A stretch of 64,000 nucleotides of DNA from Klebsiella pneumoniae. GTDB lineage: Bacteria; Pseudomonadota; Gammaproteobacteria; Pseudomonadales; UBA5518. The notes under the pieces were generated by a model, which searched no databases, was not told the DNA's origin, and saw nothing but the letters and a program-made list of their open reading frames with translations. Shown here piece after piece: positions 9,282 to 18,621 of this stretch. How positions within the stretch are numbered: position 1 is the stretch's first letter; every line of letters begins with the position of its first letter. The position numbers and the translations under genes are program-made. Location of the stretch: the NCBI GenBank assembly GCA_945862145.1, contig CAMAXE010000002.1, positions 186,427-250,426 of the forward strand, written 5' to 3'.

Positions 9282-10907
9282 TCACGCCGGCGGTTCGAGC
9301 CCGAAGTGCGCGGTCATGGTCGCGCGCAGCTCGAATTTCTTGATCTTCCCGGAGGGTGTGAGCGGCATGGCCTCTACGAACACCACGTAGCGGGGAACCT
9401 TCCAGCGCGAGATCCGCTCACTCACCCAGGCACGGATGTCCTCAGGGCTCGCGTGCGCGGAGTGACTCGACCGCAGCACCGCGCAGACCTCCTCGCCGTA
9501 GTGCGCGTCCGGCAGTCCGATCACGGCCGCCTCGGCGATGTCGGGATGCATCAGCAGGTAGTTTTCTATCTCGACCGGAGAGAGGTTCTCGCCGCCGCGG
9601 ATGATCATCTCCTTGGCGCGTCCGGTCACTCGCACATAGCCTTGGTCGTCCATGCTGGCGAGATCGCCGCTGCGCAGCCAGCCCGCGCTGTCGAAGCCGC
9701 TCTGGTCGGCCGCAACATTGGCGTAGCCCATCATCTTGCCGGGGCCTTCGTAGCACAGTTCGCCCACCTGCCCGCAGGGCACGATCCCGCCCTGCGCCTC
9801 GACGATCTTCACGCTCACCCCCGGTAGGGGCCGGCCGTTGGTGCCGGTCTTGCGTTCGGCTGTGTCCCGCTGGACCGTGCTGCAGGTGACGCCGCAGGTT
9901 TCGGTTTGTCCGTAACCGTTGATGATGTCGGCGCCGAAGGCCGATTCGCATTCGCGCAGGAGTTTGAGTGACACCGGCGCGCCACCGATGATGATCACCT
10001 TGAGCGCGCTGAGATCACGGTTACCGAAACCCGGCTCCTCCAGCATCTTGGTGAGCATGGTGGGCACGCCGATAAAACCGGTGCAGCGCTCGCTCTCGAG
10101 GATGTCGAGCGTCTCGCGGGCCTTGAAGACGTAGAGGGGCAGGGTGGTGGCGCCGACCATCATGGCCCCCGGCGTGGAGTTGCCCGAGCCGCCGACGTGG
10201 AACAGCGGAAACCCGTGACAGACACGATCCGTGCTGCCGAAACCCCAGAGTCGGTAGGAGTTGTGCGCGCTGGTTGCCACGGCCGCGTGCGAGAGTTGCG
10301 CGGCCTTGGGTGTTCCGGTGGTGCCCGAGGTGTACTGGATCATCAGCAGGCTGTCGGGGTCTACCGCGGGGAGCGCAATGCCCTCGTAAGCATGCTCCAG
10401 CATGGCCGCCACATCGGTAGTGAAGGAGAAGCGCTCGCGCAGCGTGGGCACCGAGACGGCATCGATGACGTCGCCGAGCCTGATGCCCGAGACCATGTCG
10501 GCGTGGAATATAGCGACCGCGCCCGAGGTGTTCAGGGCAAATTCGAGCTCGCCCTGCCGGTAGGTGGGGTTCAGCGCCACGATGACCATTCCCGCCTTGG
10601 CGATGGCGTACTCGAGCGCGATCCAGTGCGGGTGATTGGGTCCCCATACTGCGATGCGGTCGCCGCTGCGGTAGCCGCGCGCGAGCAGTGCGAGGGCGAG
10701 TCGTGTGGAGCGCTCGTCCAACTCGCGGTAGCTCCAGCGCAGCTCGCCAATATCCGGCTGGCAGGTGTAGACCAGCGCGTCGTTTGCGGGCCAGTCGCGG
10801 GCGGCTGCGCCCAGTGCGGCGCCGAGTGATGTCGGCAGGCGCGCGGCGTCGCGCGGGTCGGCGCGCCACAGGGACATCGAAAGTACGGGGTCTGCTGGTC
10901 GTTCCAT
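9282..10907 (-). CDS. AMP-forming acyl-CoA ligase (FadD-like)
   Basis: An ANL-superfamily ligase of about 541 residues that activates a carboxylic acid to its CoA thioester through an acyl-adenylate. The P-loop-like motif MIQYTSGTTGTPKAAQLSH, the A5 motif INGYGQTETCGVTC, the SGDLASMDDQGYVRVTGRAKEMIIRGGENL hinge and the C-terminal lysine in PSGKIKKFEL are all present. The start is uncertain: ATG 10961, 10907 and 10877 are in frame and none has a good Shine-Dalgarno sequence. I chose 10907. It follows the KstD-like gene by 114 bp and precedes the acyl-CoA dehydrogenase by 51 bp. Confidence 0.85.
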   Translation of the reverse strand: MERPADPVLSMSLWRADPRDAARLPTSLGAALGAAARDWPANDALVYTCQPDIGELRWSYRELDERSTRLALALLARGYRSGDRIAVWGPNHPHWIALEYAIAKAGMVIVALNPTYRQGELEFALNTSGAVAIFHADMVSGIRLGDVIDAVSVPTLRERFSFTTDVAAMLEHAYEGIALPAVDPDSLLMIQYTSGTTGTPKAAQLSHAAVATSAHNSYRLWGFGSTDRVCHGFPLFHVGGSGNSTPGAMMVGATTLPLYVFKARETLDILESERCTGFIGVPTMLTKMLEEPGFGNRDLSALKVIIIGGAPVSLKLLRECESAFGADIINGYGQTETCGVTCSTVQRDTAERKTGTNGRPLPGVSVKIVEAQGGIVPCGQVGELCYEGPGKMMGYANVAADQSGFDSAGWLRSGDLASMDDQGYVRVTGRAKEMIIRGGENLSPVEIENYLLMHPDIAEAAVIGLPDAHYGEEVCAVLRSSHSAHASPEDIRAWVSERISRWKVPRYVVFVEAMPLTPSGKIKKFELRATMTAHFGLEPPA

Positions 10908-11021
10908 GTCGGGTCTCGGCGCTGCGGGCGGTTCGCGGGCGATTCTACGGTGAGTGGGCATCATATTTGACTCGCGTCTGCGGGGCTTCCCGCCGCGTGG
11001 TCACGGTCCACGGGTCTGCGC

Positions 11022-12740
11022 TCAACGGCTCGCGTGATCGCGCTCCTGCGCTAGATCTGCCGCGGCCAGGCAGCCAAAGGTCATTGCCGCGCCCAGTGTC
11101 GCGCCTGCGCCGGGGTAGGCGCCTCCCATCACCGATCCGGCCGCGTTGCCAATGGCGTAGAGGCCCGGAATCGCGTGTCCGTCGGTGCCCATGACGCGTG
11201 CGTTCTCGTCAGTCTTCGGGCCGCCCTTGGTGCCGATATCGCCGAGGTCAAGGCGCACGGCGTAGAAGGGCGCCGTGATCAGCTCGCCCAGTGTGCGGTT
11301 GGGCGTATGCCGGGCATCGCCGTAAAACAGGTTATGGAAATTGCCGCCGCGCCCGAAGTCCTCGTCGACACCCTGGCGGGCACCTGCGTTGAAACGCGCG
11401 ACGGTGGCGGCAAGCGCATCCGCAGGAAGAGCGAGTTTTGCGGCGAGCCCGGCCAGCGTGTCGGCGCGATAGAGGAGGTTGTCGAGCCATTCGGGCGGGA
11501 GCTTGCTGTCGGGGACCATTTGGGCCGGCAGCAGCGAGCCGAGCGCGTAGTTGCGGCGGAAGGTGGCATCGAACACCAGCCAGCAGGGCATGTTCGCGCC
11601 CGTGGCGGCGTTGTCGCGCAGCATCGCCTGGCCGAACTGGTGGTAGGAGCAGGCCTCGTTCGCGAAACGCTTGCCAAGGCGGTTCACAGCGAGACTGTGC
11701 GGATAGCCGCGCTCGAGAAACATCGCGAGGTTGCGCACGGTGTTGGGCGCATGCGCCGAGGGCGTTGGCAGCGTGGGGGCCCACCAGGCTTCGTTCAGGA
11801 ACTCGGTATCGGCGCCCACCTCGAGGGCCGCGAGCAGTCCGTCGCCGGTGTTGTTTTCCCGCGGTGTGGCACTCCATGAGGCCATGGTCGGCTGATCGAG
11901 GTAGCGCTCGCGCAGTGCCTGCGACTGTTCGAAGCCGCCGCAGGCGAGGATCACGCCGCGGGCGGCGCCGATGTGCAGGACCTGGCCTTCCTGCTCTGCT
12001 ACGAGCCCCGTGACGCGGCCGTTCTCGGTTAGCAGCGTGCGCATGCGCGTCTTCAGTTGCAGGGGTATGCCGCGGTCGGCGAGTGCTTTGCGCAGCCCGC
12101 CGATCAGGGCGCCGCCGAGCTTCAATTGCCGGTCGCGCCGCGTGCGCAGCCGCCAGCGGATGTCGCTCCAGTAGTCGAAGATCAGTCGCGCCAGCGTGAG
12201 CTGCCAGCCTTTCGCCTGCGCGGCGATGGCAAGGCCCTCCTCGTTATCCATCGTGATCCGGCCGAAGAGACGGTAGGAGGGATCAGCCTCGCGAAGCCGG
12301 AAGAATTCCTCCCCCAGCACGGCGCCGTCGGTAGAGGCGACGAACATGGTCCGGCCGGCGGCAAGCGCGCCGGGCGCAAAGGGGTAGTAGTCGGGATAGG
12401 ACAGCTCCTGATGCGTGAAGTAGCGCACGCCGAGCGCTTTCAGGTGGGCGATCATTCGCGGTGCGTACTCGACGTAGCGCCGTAACTTGGCCTCCGGTAC
12501 GGCGCCCTCGGTGACGGCGCGGAGGTAGTCGAGGGACAGTTCGGGCGAGTCGGGGTTCGGCGACTCGCCGTTAGCGGGGATCCACAGCGCTCCCCCCGAC
12601 ACGGCCGAGGTACCGCCGTAGCGATCGCTTCTTTCGATGAGCAGGGTTTTCAGGCCGAGGTCGTGCGCGCGCACCGCAGCAAGCATGCCGCCAGCGCCGG
12701 AGCCCACGACAATCACATCGTAATCCTGCGCATCACCCAT
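11022..12740 (-). CDS. FAD-dependent 3-ketosteroid delta-1-dehydrogenase-like protein (KstD family)
   Basis: A 572-residue flavoprotein. The N-terminal dinucleotide fold is DVIVVGSGAGGMLAAVRA, followed by YGGTSAVSGGALWIP. The C-terminal block PFYAVRL...GDIGTKGG contains Tyr493, matching the catalytic Tyr/Gly region of known KstD enzymes, and the end is AYPGAGATLGAAMTFG. KstD removes hydrogens from C1 and C2 of 3-ketosteroids, the step paired with KshA to open ring B. It is the first gene of the minus-strand operon and is divergent from a second FAD dehydrogenase. Relatives also act on other 3-keto ring compounds, so the substrate is inferred. Confidence 0.85.
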   Translation of the reverse strand: MGDAQDYDVIVVGSGAGGMLAAVRAHDLGLKTLLIERSDRYGGTSAVSGGALWIPANGESPNPDSPELSLDYLRAVTEGAVPEAKLRRYVEYAPRMIAHLKALGVRYFTHQELSYPDYYPFAPGALAAGRTMFVASTDGAVLGEEFFRLREADPSYRLFGRITMDNEEGLAIAAQAKGWQLTLARLIFDYWSDIRWRLRTRRDRQLKLGGALIGGLRKALADRGIPLQLKTRMRTLLTENGRVTGLVAEQEGQVLHIGAARGVILACGGFEQSQALRERYLDQPTMASWSATPRENNTGDGLLAALEVGADTEFLNEAWWAPTLPTPSAHAPNTVRNLAMFLERGYPHSLAVNRLGKRFANEACSYHQFGQAMLRDNAATGANMPCWLVFDATFRRNYALGSLLPAQMVPDSKLPPEWLDNLLYRADTLAGLAAKLALPADALAATVARFNAGARQGVDEDFGRGGNFHNLFYGDARHTPNRTLGELITAPFYAVRLDLGDIGTKGGPKTDENARVMGTDGHAIPGLYAIGNAAGSVMGGAYPGAGATLGAAMTFGCLAAADLAQERDHASR

Positions 12741-13011
12741 ATAGGCCTCGAGCGTGTCCCGACAGAGCGGCGGAGCGCTGATGATTTTTCATCACGGGAG
12801 GACTATAAGGGCGTGGCAAGCGTTTCTCCAAGGTCAACGTATCATGCAGCCCGAAATCGTTTTTAGCCGGGGAAAAACGCGATTTCGCCCAGCAGGAGGC
12901 GAATCGGATGCGAATTGAATGTGAGCAGTTTTCGCGCGCTTGTGCCGCTACTGGCGAATACCGAAGCGCAATGTCTGCCGCGCGCCACGCGCCACGCACA
13001 GGACCCGATGC
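12741..13011. promoter_or_regulatory. Divergent promoter region with hairpin between two steroid-type dehydrogenases
   Basis: This 271-bp gap separates two divergent FAD dehydrogenase genes and must hold both promoters. An imperfect inverted repeat spans 12853-12886: GAAATCGTTTTT pairs with AAAAACG-CGATTTC apart from a 2-base bulge, around the centre AGCCGGGG. It could be an operator or an mRNA leader hairpin. I see no convincing -35/-10 pair. Confidence 0.35.
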
Positions 13012-14676
13012 ATGAATGAGTACGCTGACACCGAGGCGCCGCTGCGCGTTGCCGATGCGGGCCAGATCCACTGGGACGGCGTTGCCGACGTGATCGTGGC
13101 GGGCTTTGGCGGGGCCGGTGCCTGCGCTGCGCTCGCGGCGAGTGAATCGGACGCCAGGGTGCTGGTCGTCGATTGCTTTGGCGGCGGCGGCGCCACTGCG
13201 CGCAGCGGCGGCGTCGTGTATGCAGGCGAGACCGAGTTGCAACGCCGGGCCGGGGTCACGGACAGCACGGGCGAGATGTTCAAGTACCTCGTGCGGGAGT
13301 TGCAGGGTGTCGTTCCCGAGGACGTGGTGCAGCGCTATTGCATCGACAGCCCGGGCAGTATCGACTGGCTGGTCGGCCACGGTGTGCGCTACAACACAGA
13401 GGTCTGCCTCGACAAAACCGATTACCCGGCCGGTGGTGAGTCGCTTTACTTTGCGGGCAACGAGAAGCGTGCCGATCATGCGGCGATCGCGCGACCAGCG
13501 CCGCGTGGTCATCGTCCGGAGGGCCCGGGTTTCACGGGGCACGCCTATTTTTCCGCACTGAGGAGCGCCGTCATCGCGCACGGGGCTGCGGTGATCACGC
13601 ATGCAAGGGTGGTGCGCTTGGTCCAGGACGCGGCAGGCGCCGTGATCGGGGTCGAGGCGCTGGTGCTGCCCGAGCAGGCCTGGAAACGCCACGACAGGCT
13701 GTGTGCGCGGGTTGGCGTGCGGCCCTTCAATGCGGACGTGGCGCGACGCTCGCGCCTGGCTGCCCGCAGGCTCGAGGCGCAGTTTGGCGAGCGACGCCGG
13801 TTCCGGGCGCTTGGCGGAGTGATCCTCGCGACGGGTGGCTATGCGAGCAATCCGGACATGTTGCGCCGCCATAATCCGGGTATTGCCGCCCACACCGACG
13901 CCATGATCCACCTCGCCACGCTGGGCTGTGACGGCAGCGGCATACTCCTCGGCCAGTCGGTGGGCGGCGGCGTGGGCTGCATGGAGAACCTGCAACTCGT
14001 GCGCAATCTCACGCCCGATCCGCTGCGCTGCGGCTTGCTGGTGAATCGCCAGGGTCAGCGCTTCATCAACGAGGACGCCTACAACGGCGATATTGGCAAG
14101 GCGATCGCGGCGCAACCGGGCGCGCAGGCCTCGCTGGTGCTCGACCGCACGGCGTTCCTGGCGGCGCTGCGTGCCTGCGTGTCGTGTCCGCGGGGTGCGT
14201 TCCTGCACTTCGGTCTGCCGAGTCTGGTGACGATGCTGTTCGGAGGCACGCGGGTGGCGCGGACACTGCCCCGGCTGGCGGCGAAATGCGGCTGGGATGC
14301 CACGCTTGTTACTGCGGAGGTGCAGGCCCATAACGCCGCTGCTGGCTGTGGCAAGCCCGATCCTCTGGGCAAAGCGCAGGAGGCCATGGCTCCGCTCACG
14401 CGCGGCCCGTTCTTCGCGGTGGATGTGTCGCCGGGCAATCCGCTGGGTTTCACGTTCATGTTCACACTAGGTGGTCTCACGGTGGACGTGGAGACTGGCG
14501 CCGTCACCGACGCTGCGGGCGCGCCGATCGACGGACTCTTTGCGGCGGGCAGATCCGCGGTGGGTTTTTGCTCGAAGGGCTATGTGAGCGGCATGTCGTT
14601 GGGCGACGGGATCTTTTCCGGACGGCGTGCTGCCGCGTGGGCGGTTGCGCGGGCCCGCGGCGCATCACAGGGCTGA
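13012..14676 (+). CDS. FAD-binding dehydrogenase, 3-oxo-5-alpha-steroid 4-dehydrogenase-like
   Basis: A 554-residue fumarate reductase/KstD-superfamily flavoprotein with the N-terminal FAD motif DVIVAGFGGAGACAAL, FGGGGATARSGGVVYAG, ILATGGY in the middle and the C-terminal GLFAAGRSAVGFCSKGYVSGMSLGDGIFSGRRAA. It differs from its divergent KstD-like neighbour and resembles the branch that dehydrogenates C4-C5 of 5-alpha-3-ketosteroids (TesI-type). The ATG at 13012 fits the family N-terminus. The reading frame extends further upstream without family residues. The pairing of delta-1 and delta-4 dehydrogenases recalls tesH/tesI of Comamonas; the exact reaction is inferred. Confidence 0.75.
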   Translation: MNEYADTEAPLRVADAGQIHWDGVADVIVAGFGGAGACAALAASESDARVLVVDCFGGGGATARSGGVVYAGETELQRRAGVTDSTGEMFKYLVRELQGVVPEDVVQRYCIDSPGSIDWLVGHGVRYNTEVCLDKTDYPAGGESLYFAGNEKRADHAAIARPAPRGHRPEGPGFTGHAYFSALRSAVIAHGAAVITHARVVRLVQDAAGAVIGVEALVLPEQAWKRHDRLCARVGVRPFNADVARRSRLAARRLEAQFGERRRFRALGGVILATGGYASNPDMLRRHNPGIAAHTDAMIHLATLGCDGSGILLGQSVGGGVGCMENLQLVRNLTPDPLRCGLLVNRQGQRFINEDAYNGDIGKAIAAQPGAQASLVLDRTAFLAALRACVSCPRGAFLHFGLPSLVTMLFGGTRVARTLPRLAAKCGWDATLVTAEVQAHNAAAGCGKPDPLGKAQEAMAPLTRGPFFAVDVSPGNPLGFTFMFTLGGLTVDVETGAVTDAAGAPIDGLFAAGRSAVGFCSKGYVSGMSLGDGIFSGRRAAAWAVARARGASQG

Positions 14677-14696
14677 CAAAGGCGCTGCGCGACGGC

Positions 14697-15980
14697 TCAG
14701 ACGGCCAGACGGCGCAGGTTGATGCGACGGAACCACAGACAGAGTGCGGCACCGATGAAGCCGCTGGCCGCGATCGTGATGAAGTAGATGTTCAGGCTGT
14801 GCGCGCGGTCGAAATTCCGCGACAGGAAACCGTCGTAGAGCGGCAGCAGCGTGTCGGGCATGTAGCCGAGGAACGACACCACGCCGATCGCAAGTCCCGT
14901 CAGGTGAGGTGGTATGGGGCAGAAATCCAGCATCGACCAGTACAGGCCCTTGATGGCGTAGGTGAGGTAACCGATCACCAGCACCAGTGGCAGGATGAGG
15001 TAGATGTGACCGCCTAGCGGCAGGAAGATGACCGACAACAGGCTGATCGAGGCGAGCACCATCAGCCAGGCCATCACCACCTCGCGCGAATACCAGTCAG
15101 CGAGAAAGCCGATGGTGAAACCGCCGAGGGGACGCATCCACAGCTTGGACAGCGTGATCGAGCCCGCGGCGAGCGCGGTGAGCCCGAGATTTACCTGCAG
15201 GTAAGCCGACACGGAGTAGGTGAGGAAGAACAGGCCCTGGCCGATCACCATGATGCCTGCCACCATCCAGAGCTGCGGCATGCGTAGCAGCAACCACAGA
15301 TCTTTCAGCAGGCTGGAACCCGTGGCCAGCCGGTTGGCCTCGCGCGCAGCCTTACTGATCACGGCATCCGGATTGTCCTTCACCACGAAGAACACCATGA
15401 TCCCCAGCAGTACCGCCGTCGTCGAGTAGAGCAACAGCACCGGCGTCAGGCGGATGGTGGCGGCGTCTTGCGGCGTCGACATCTCGCGGAACATCAGCAC
15501 CGCTATCGACGCGAGAATCGCTTCCACCAACCCGCGTCCGCCGTCCAGGATGCCGAAAAAACGGCCTTGTTCGTTCGAGGCGGCCATGAGTTTCACGGCT
15601 TTCAGCATCGCGGCCCAGAAGCAAAGCCCGCCCGCGATGCCCCAGCCGAAGTAGATGATCTTGAGCGCCCCCAGTGAGGGGTAGGTCGTCATCCAGAAGC
15701 CGAGCGCGCCTACCACCAGCAGCGAAAAAGACATCAGCAACCGTGGCTGTACGCGGTCTGCGAGGATGCCGCTCGGGATGTACGAGACCGCCACCACCGC
15801 ACCCAGGATGAAGTTGAGATTTCCCAGGTCGCTCGCGGTGATGCCCAGCGCCTCGATCAGGCTCACCTCGAAGTTCTGACGCAGGTACATGATCGGGAAC
15901 AGGGCGCCGGCAGCGAGCACCAGCAGTGCGAACTGCGCGTAGCGTGCGAAGTGGGAAGTCTCGGCGGTGGCAGCGTTCAT
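14697..15980 (-). CDS. Major facilitator superfamily transporter
   Basis: A 427-residue inner-membrane permease with about twelve hydrophobic segments and the loop 2-3 pattern GILADRVQPRLLM. The LRQNFEVSLIEALGITASDLGNL start resembles organic-acid or sugar-phosphate type MFS carriers. It lies 29 bp downstream of the aldehyde dehydrogenase gene and is the last gene of the GMC, enolase, aldehyde dehydrogenase, MFS run. It probably imports the hydroxylated acid or sugar acid that these enzymes handle, but no substrate motif can be read. Confidence 0.85.
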   Translation of the reverse strand: MNAATAETSHFARYAQFALLVLAAGALFPIMYLRQNFEVSLIEALGITASDLGNLNFILGAVVAVSYIPSGILADRVQPRLLMSFSLLVVGALGFWMTTYPSLGALKIIYFGWGIAGGLCFWAAMLKAVKLMAASNEQGRFFGILDGGRGLVEAILASIAVLMFREMSTPQDAATIRLTPVLLLYSTTAVLLGIMVFFVVKDNPDAVISKAAREANRLATGSSLLKDLWLLLRMPQLWMVAGIMVIGQGLFFLTYSVSAYLQVNLGLTALAAGSITLSKLWMRPLGGFTIGFLADWYSREVVMAWLMVLASISLLSVIFLPLGGHIYLILPLVLVIGYLTYAIKGLYWSMLDFCPIPPHLTGLAIGVVSFLGYMPDTLLPLYDGFLSRNFDRAHSLNIYFITIAASGFIGAALCLWFRRINLRRLAV

Positions 15981-16009
15981 GCGTCAGGGGCTTCCGTGTG
16001 TAACTCGTT

Positions 16010-17503
16010 TCAGATGCGCGCGGTGATGCACTTTGTGCGCAGATAGGCACTCAGCCCCTCGAGGCCCTTTTCCTTTCCGAATCCGGATTTGCGGTTGCCG
16101 CCGAAAGGCAACTCCACGCCGCCTGCCCAGTACTCGTTGATGCTCACTTGTCCGGCGTCGAGATCCCGCGCCATCCGCAGCGCGCGGCCGATGTCGCGGC
16201 TGTAGACGCCGGCGATCAGGCCGTAGTCCGTGGCGTTGGCGGCGGTCAGTGCGGCTTCGTCGGAATCCACCACCTGCACGGCTAGTACGGGGCCGAAGAT
16301 TTCCTGTTGCACGGCAGCGTCGTCGGTAGCGAGCCCGTCGATGATGGTGGGCTCGAAGAACCAGCCCGCGCCCGTGGCGGGGTCGTGAGTGACGTTGCCA
16401 CCGGCCACGATCGCGCAGCCGCGCGCGCGGGCACGATCGACATGGCCTTTCACGCGTTCCAGATGCAGCGCGGAATTGAGCGCGCCCATCTGCGGGTTGC
16501 GCAGCCCGTGGCCCAGCGTGAGGGCGCGGGTTTTCTCGAGCAGGCGCTGCATCAGATCGGCGTGGATCGCACGCGAGACCACCAGCCGCGAGCCCGCCGA
16601 GCAGACCTGACCGGCGTTGCAGAAAATCGCGGATAGCGCGCCCTCGGCGGCGGCCTCGACGTCACAGTCATCGAGCGCCACCAGCGGGCTTTTGCCGCCG
16701 AGCTCGAGGGTGAGGCGGGTGACGTTGGGCGCCACCTGCTGCATCACGCGCACGCCGGTGCCCACCGAGCCGGTGAAGGTCACGTGCGCCACCTGCGGAT
16801 GCGTGGCGAGCGGCTCACCGACCGCGCTGCCGAGGCCCGTGATCACATTCACCACGCCGGGCGGAAGACCTGCCTCGCAGAGCAGGCGGCCCATCAACAG
16901 CGCGGTGAAGGGAGTAGTTTCAGCGGGCTTGGCTACCACCGAGCAACCGGCGGCAATCGCCGGGGCCACGCCGCGGGCAAAGGTGCTGGTGGGGTAGTTC
17001 CAGGGAATGATGTGGGCGGTCACGCCCACGGGCTCGCGCAGGGTCCAGCTCATGTAATCCGGGCCGAGCGGGATCGAGATGCCCTCGAGTTTGTCCGCAG
17101 CGCCGGCGTAATACTCGAAGAGCCTGGCCGAGGAAGCCACATCGCCTTCGGCCTCGGCGAGCGTCTTGCCGGAGTCGATTGCTTCGACCACCGAGAGGTA
17201 GGCCGCGTGCTCGCGGAGCAGCGCCGCCATCCGGTTCAGCACGCGCGAGCGTTCGGCCGGGCGTGCGTGGCGCCACAGCTGGAAGCCACGGCTGGCGGAT
17301 TCGACCGCGCGCGCCACGTCCCGGGTGTCGCCCGCGGCAAACTCCGCGAATGCCCGGCCATTGCCGGGGTCGAAGCTCTGCATCGTGGCCCCGCTCGCCG
17401 CCGGCACGAAGTGGCCGTCGATCAGGTGGCCCGTGGGCAGGCCGGGCAGTGCGCCGCTGGCAAAGTAGTCGGCTATCAATTCTGCGGTGGTTTTCTGGCT
17501 CAT
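16010..17503 (-). CDS. NAD(P)-dependent aldehyde dehydrogenase
   Basis: A 497-residue aldehyde dehydrogenase with Asn169 (PWNYP), the NAD segment FTGSVGTG, general base Glu268 (LELGGKSP) and nucleophile Cys301 (GQVCSAGSR), all at normal positions. The sequence resembles betaine-aldehyde or gamma-glutamyl-aminobutyraldehyde type enzymes, but that does not fix its substrate. The start at 17503 overlaps the enolase-family stop by 4 bp (ATGA). The open frame continues 279 codons upstream only because it shadows that gene. In context it should oxidise an aldehyde made by the GMC oxidoreductase or by a downstream dehydratase product. Confidence 0.9.
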   Translation of the reverse strand: MSQKTTAELIADYFASGALPGLPTGHLIDGHFVPAASGATMQSFDPGNGRAFAEFAAGDTRDVARAVESASRGFQLWRHARPAERSRVLNRMAALLREHAAYLSVVEAIDSGKTLAEAEGDVASSARLFEYYAGAADKLEGISIPLGPDYMSWTLREPVGVTAHIIPWNYPTSTFARGVAPAIAAGCSVVAKPAETTPFTALLMGRLLCEAGLPPGVVNVITGLGSAVGEPLATHPQVAHVTFTGSVGTGVRVMQQVAPNVTRLTLELGGKSPLVALDDCDVEAAAEGALSAIFCNAGQVCSAGSRLVVSRAIHADLMQRLLEKTRALTLGHGLRNPQMGALNSALHLERVKGHVDRARARGCAIVAGGNVTHDPATGAGWFFEPTIIDGLATDDAAVQQEIFGPVLAVQVVDSDEAALTAANATDYGLIAGVYSRDIGRALRMARDLDAGQVSINEYWAGGVELPFGGNRKSGFGKEKGLEGLSAYLRTKCITARI

Positions 17504-18606
17504 ACGCTGATCTCGCTGCACTGGTAGCTCGACCGGGCGAGCCAGTCGGGGTTGATCTCGACGCCCCAGCCCGGCTGCTCGGTCACGGTCGCCCGGCCAT
17601 CGGCGATGGTGTAGGGGTCCTGCACGAACAGATCCTGCTGCCACGGGTAGTACTCGGGGCCTTCGATCGAAAACTCGAGGTACTTGCCGGCATTGGGGAT
17701 GGCCCGCAGCAGGTGCATGGTGAACAGCGTGACCATCGAGAGATTGGCGCTGTGCGGCGTGCAGGGAAGCCCCGCCGAGGCCCCCAGCGCGGCCACATGC
17801 AGGGTGCGCACCATGCCGCCCATGTAAAGCACGTCGGGCTGGATGATGTCGACGGCGCGCATGGCCACCATGCGCTTCCAATGCTGCATGTCCCAGTCTT
17901 GCTCGCCGCCGGTGACATCCAGCGAGAGCGCCTCGGTTACCTGCCGGGTCTGTTCCATTTCCCAGTAAGGGCAGGGCTCCTCGAAGTGGCTGACGCCGTT
18001 GTCCTCGAGCATGCGGCCCACTTCGATGGCGCGCGCCGGCGAGTAACAGGAGTTGCCGTCGACCAGCAGGGCTACCTTGTCGCCAAGCACGCGGCGCACG
18101 GTGGGCACGATCTCCTCGGTGCGGCCGGGCCACTCGTCGCGGTCGTGGCCGCACTCCGAGCCTACGCGGAACTTGAAGGCATCGAAGCCGTAGCGATCGC
18201 GCAGCGCGAGCAGCCGATCGGCTTCTTCGGCGGCGCCGATATCGCGGCGCATGGAGGAGGCATAGGCGCGCATGCTCCCCGCACTGCCGCCGAGCAGTTC
18301 TGCCACGGGCTTGCCCTCGTGACGGCCGCGCCAGTCCCACAGCGCGGTGTCGAGCCCGGCCATCGCGCGGTGAATGTAAGAGCCCGGGTACTTGTGCTCG
18401 CGCTCGGGGATCTCGTCGACGAGTGCCGCGATATCGAAGGCATCGCGCCCCAGTACCCAGGGCGCGATCTGGCGATGGAAGACCTGCGCGGTGATGTCGG
18501 AGTTGTAGGTCGAGAGCTGGCCCCAGCCGATGCCGCCGTCCTCGGTGGTCACGCGGACGAAGCCCACAAAGGTGTTACAGAAGGTTTCCAGGCGTTGGAT
18601 TTTCAT
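17500..18606 (-). CDS. Mandelate racemase/muconate lactonizing (enolase superfamily) enzyme
   Basis: A 368-residue enolase-superfamily protein. The metal ligands are Asp183 (LLVDGNS), Glu209 (HFEEP) and Glu235 (GGEQDWD). His285 (TPHSAN) and a Lys145-x-Arg147 pair (FKFR) are probable acid/base residues, a pattern seen in sugar-acid dehydratases rather than in dipeptide epimerases. It ends in a 4-bp ATGA overlap with the aldehyde dehydrogenase and begins 15 bp after the GMC gene stop, so the three are one operon. A role as acid-sugar dehydratase, or on a cyclic hydroxy-acid, is inferred; the superfamily is certain. Confidence 0.85.
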   Translation of the reverse strand: MKIQRLETFCNTFVGFVRVTTEDGGIGWGQLSTYNSDITAQVFHRQIAPWVLGRDAFDIAALVDEIPEREHKYPGSYIHRAMAGLDTALWDWRGRHEGKPVAELLGGSAGSMRAYASSMRRDIGAAEEADRLLALRDRYGFDAFKFRVGSECGHDRDEWPGRTEEIVPTVRRVLGDKVALLVDGNSCYSPARAIEVGRMLEDNGVSHFEEPCPYWEMEQTRQVTEALSLDVTGGEQDWDMQHWKRMVAMRAVDIIQPDVLYMGGMVRTLHVAALGASAGLPCTPHSANLSMVTLFTMHLLRAIPNAGKYLEFSIEGPEYYPWQQDLFVQDPYTIADGRATVTEQPGWGVEINPDWLARSSYQCSEISV

Positions 18607-18621
18607 GGGCTGTCTCCGCGC

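Noticed and set aside
12733..14331. 532-codon minus-strand open frame
   Set aside because: It is antisense to the FAD dehydrogenase at 13012-14676, with Arg/His-rich shadow composition.
17504..18340. N-terminal extension of the aldehyde dehydrogenase by 279 codons
   Set aside because: The extension is antiparallel-frame shadow of the enolase-family gene on the same strand; the true start is the ATGA overlap at 17503.
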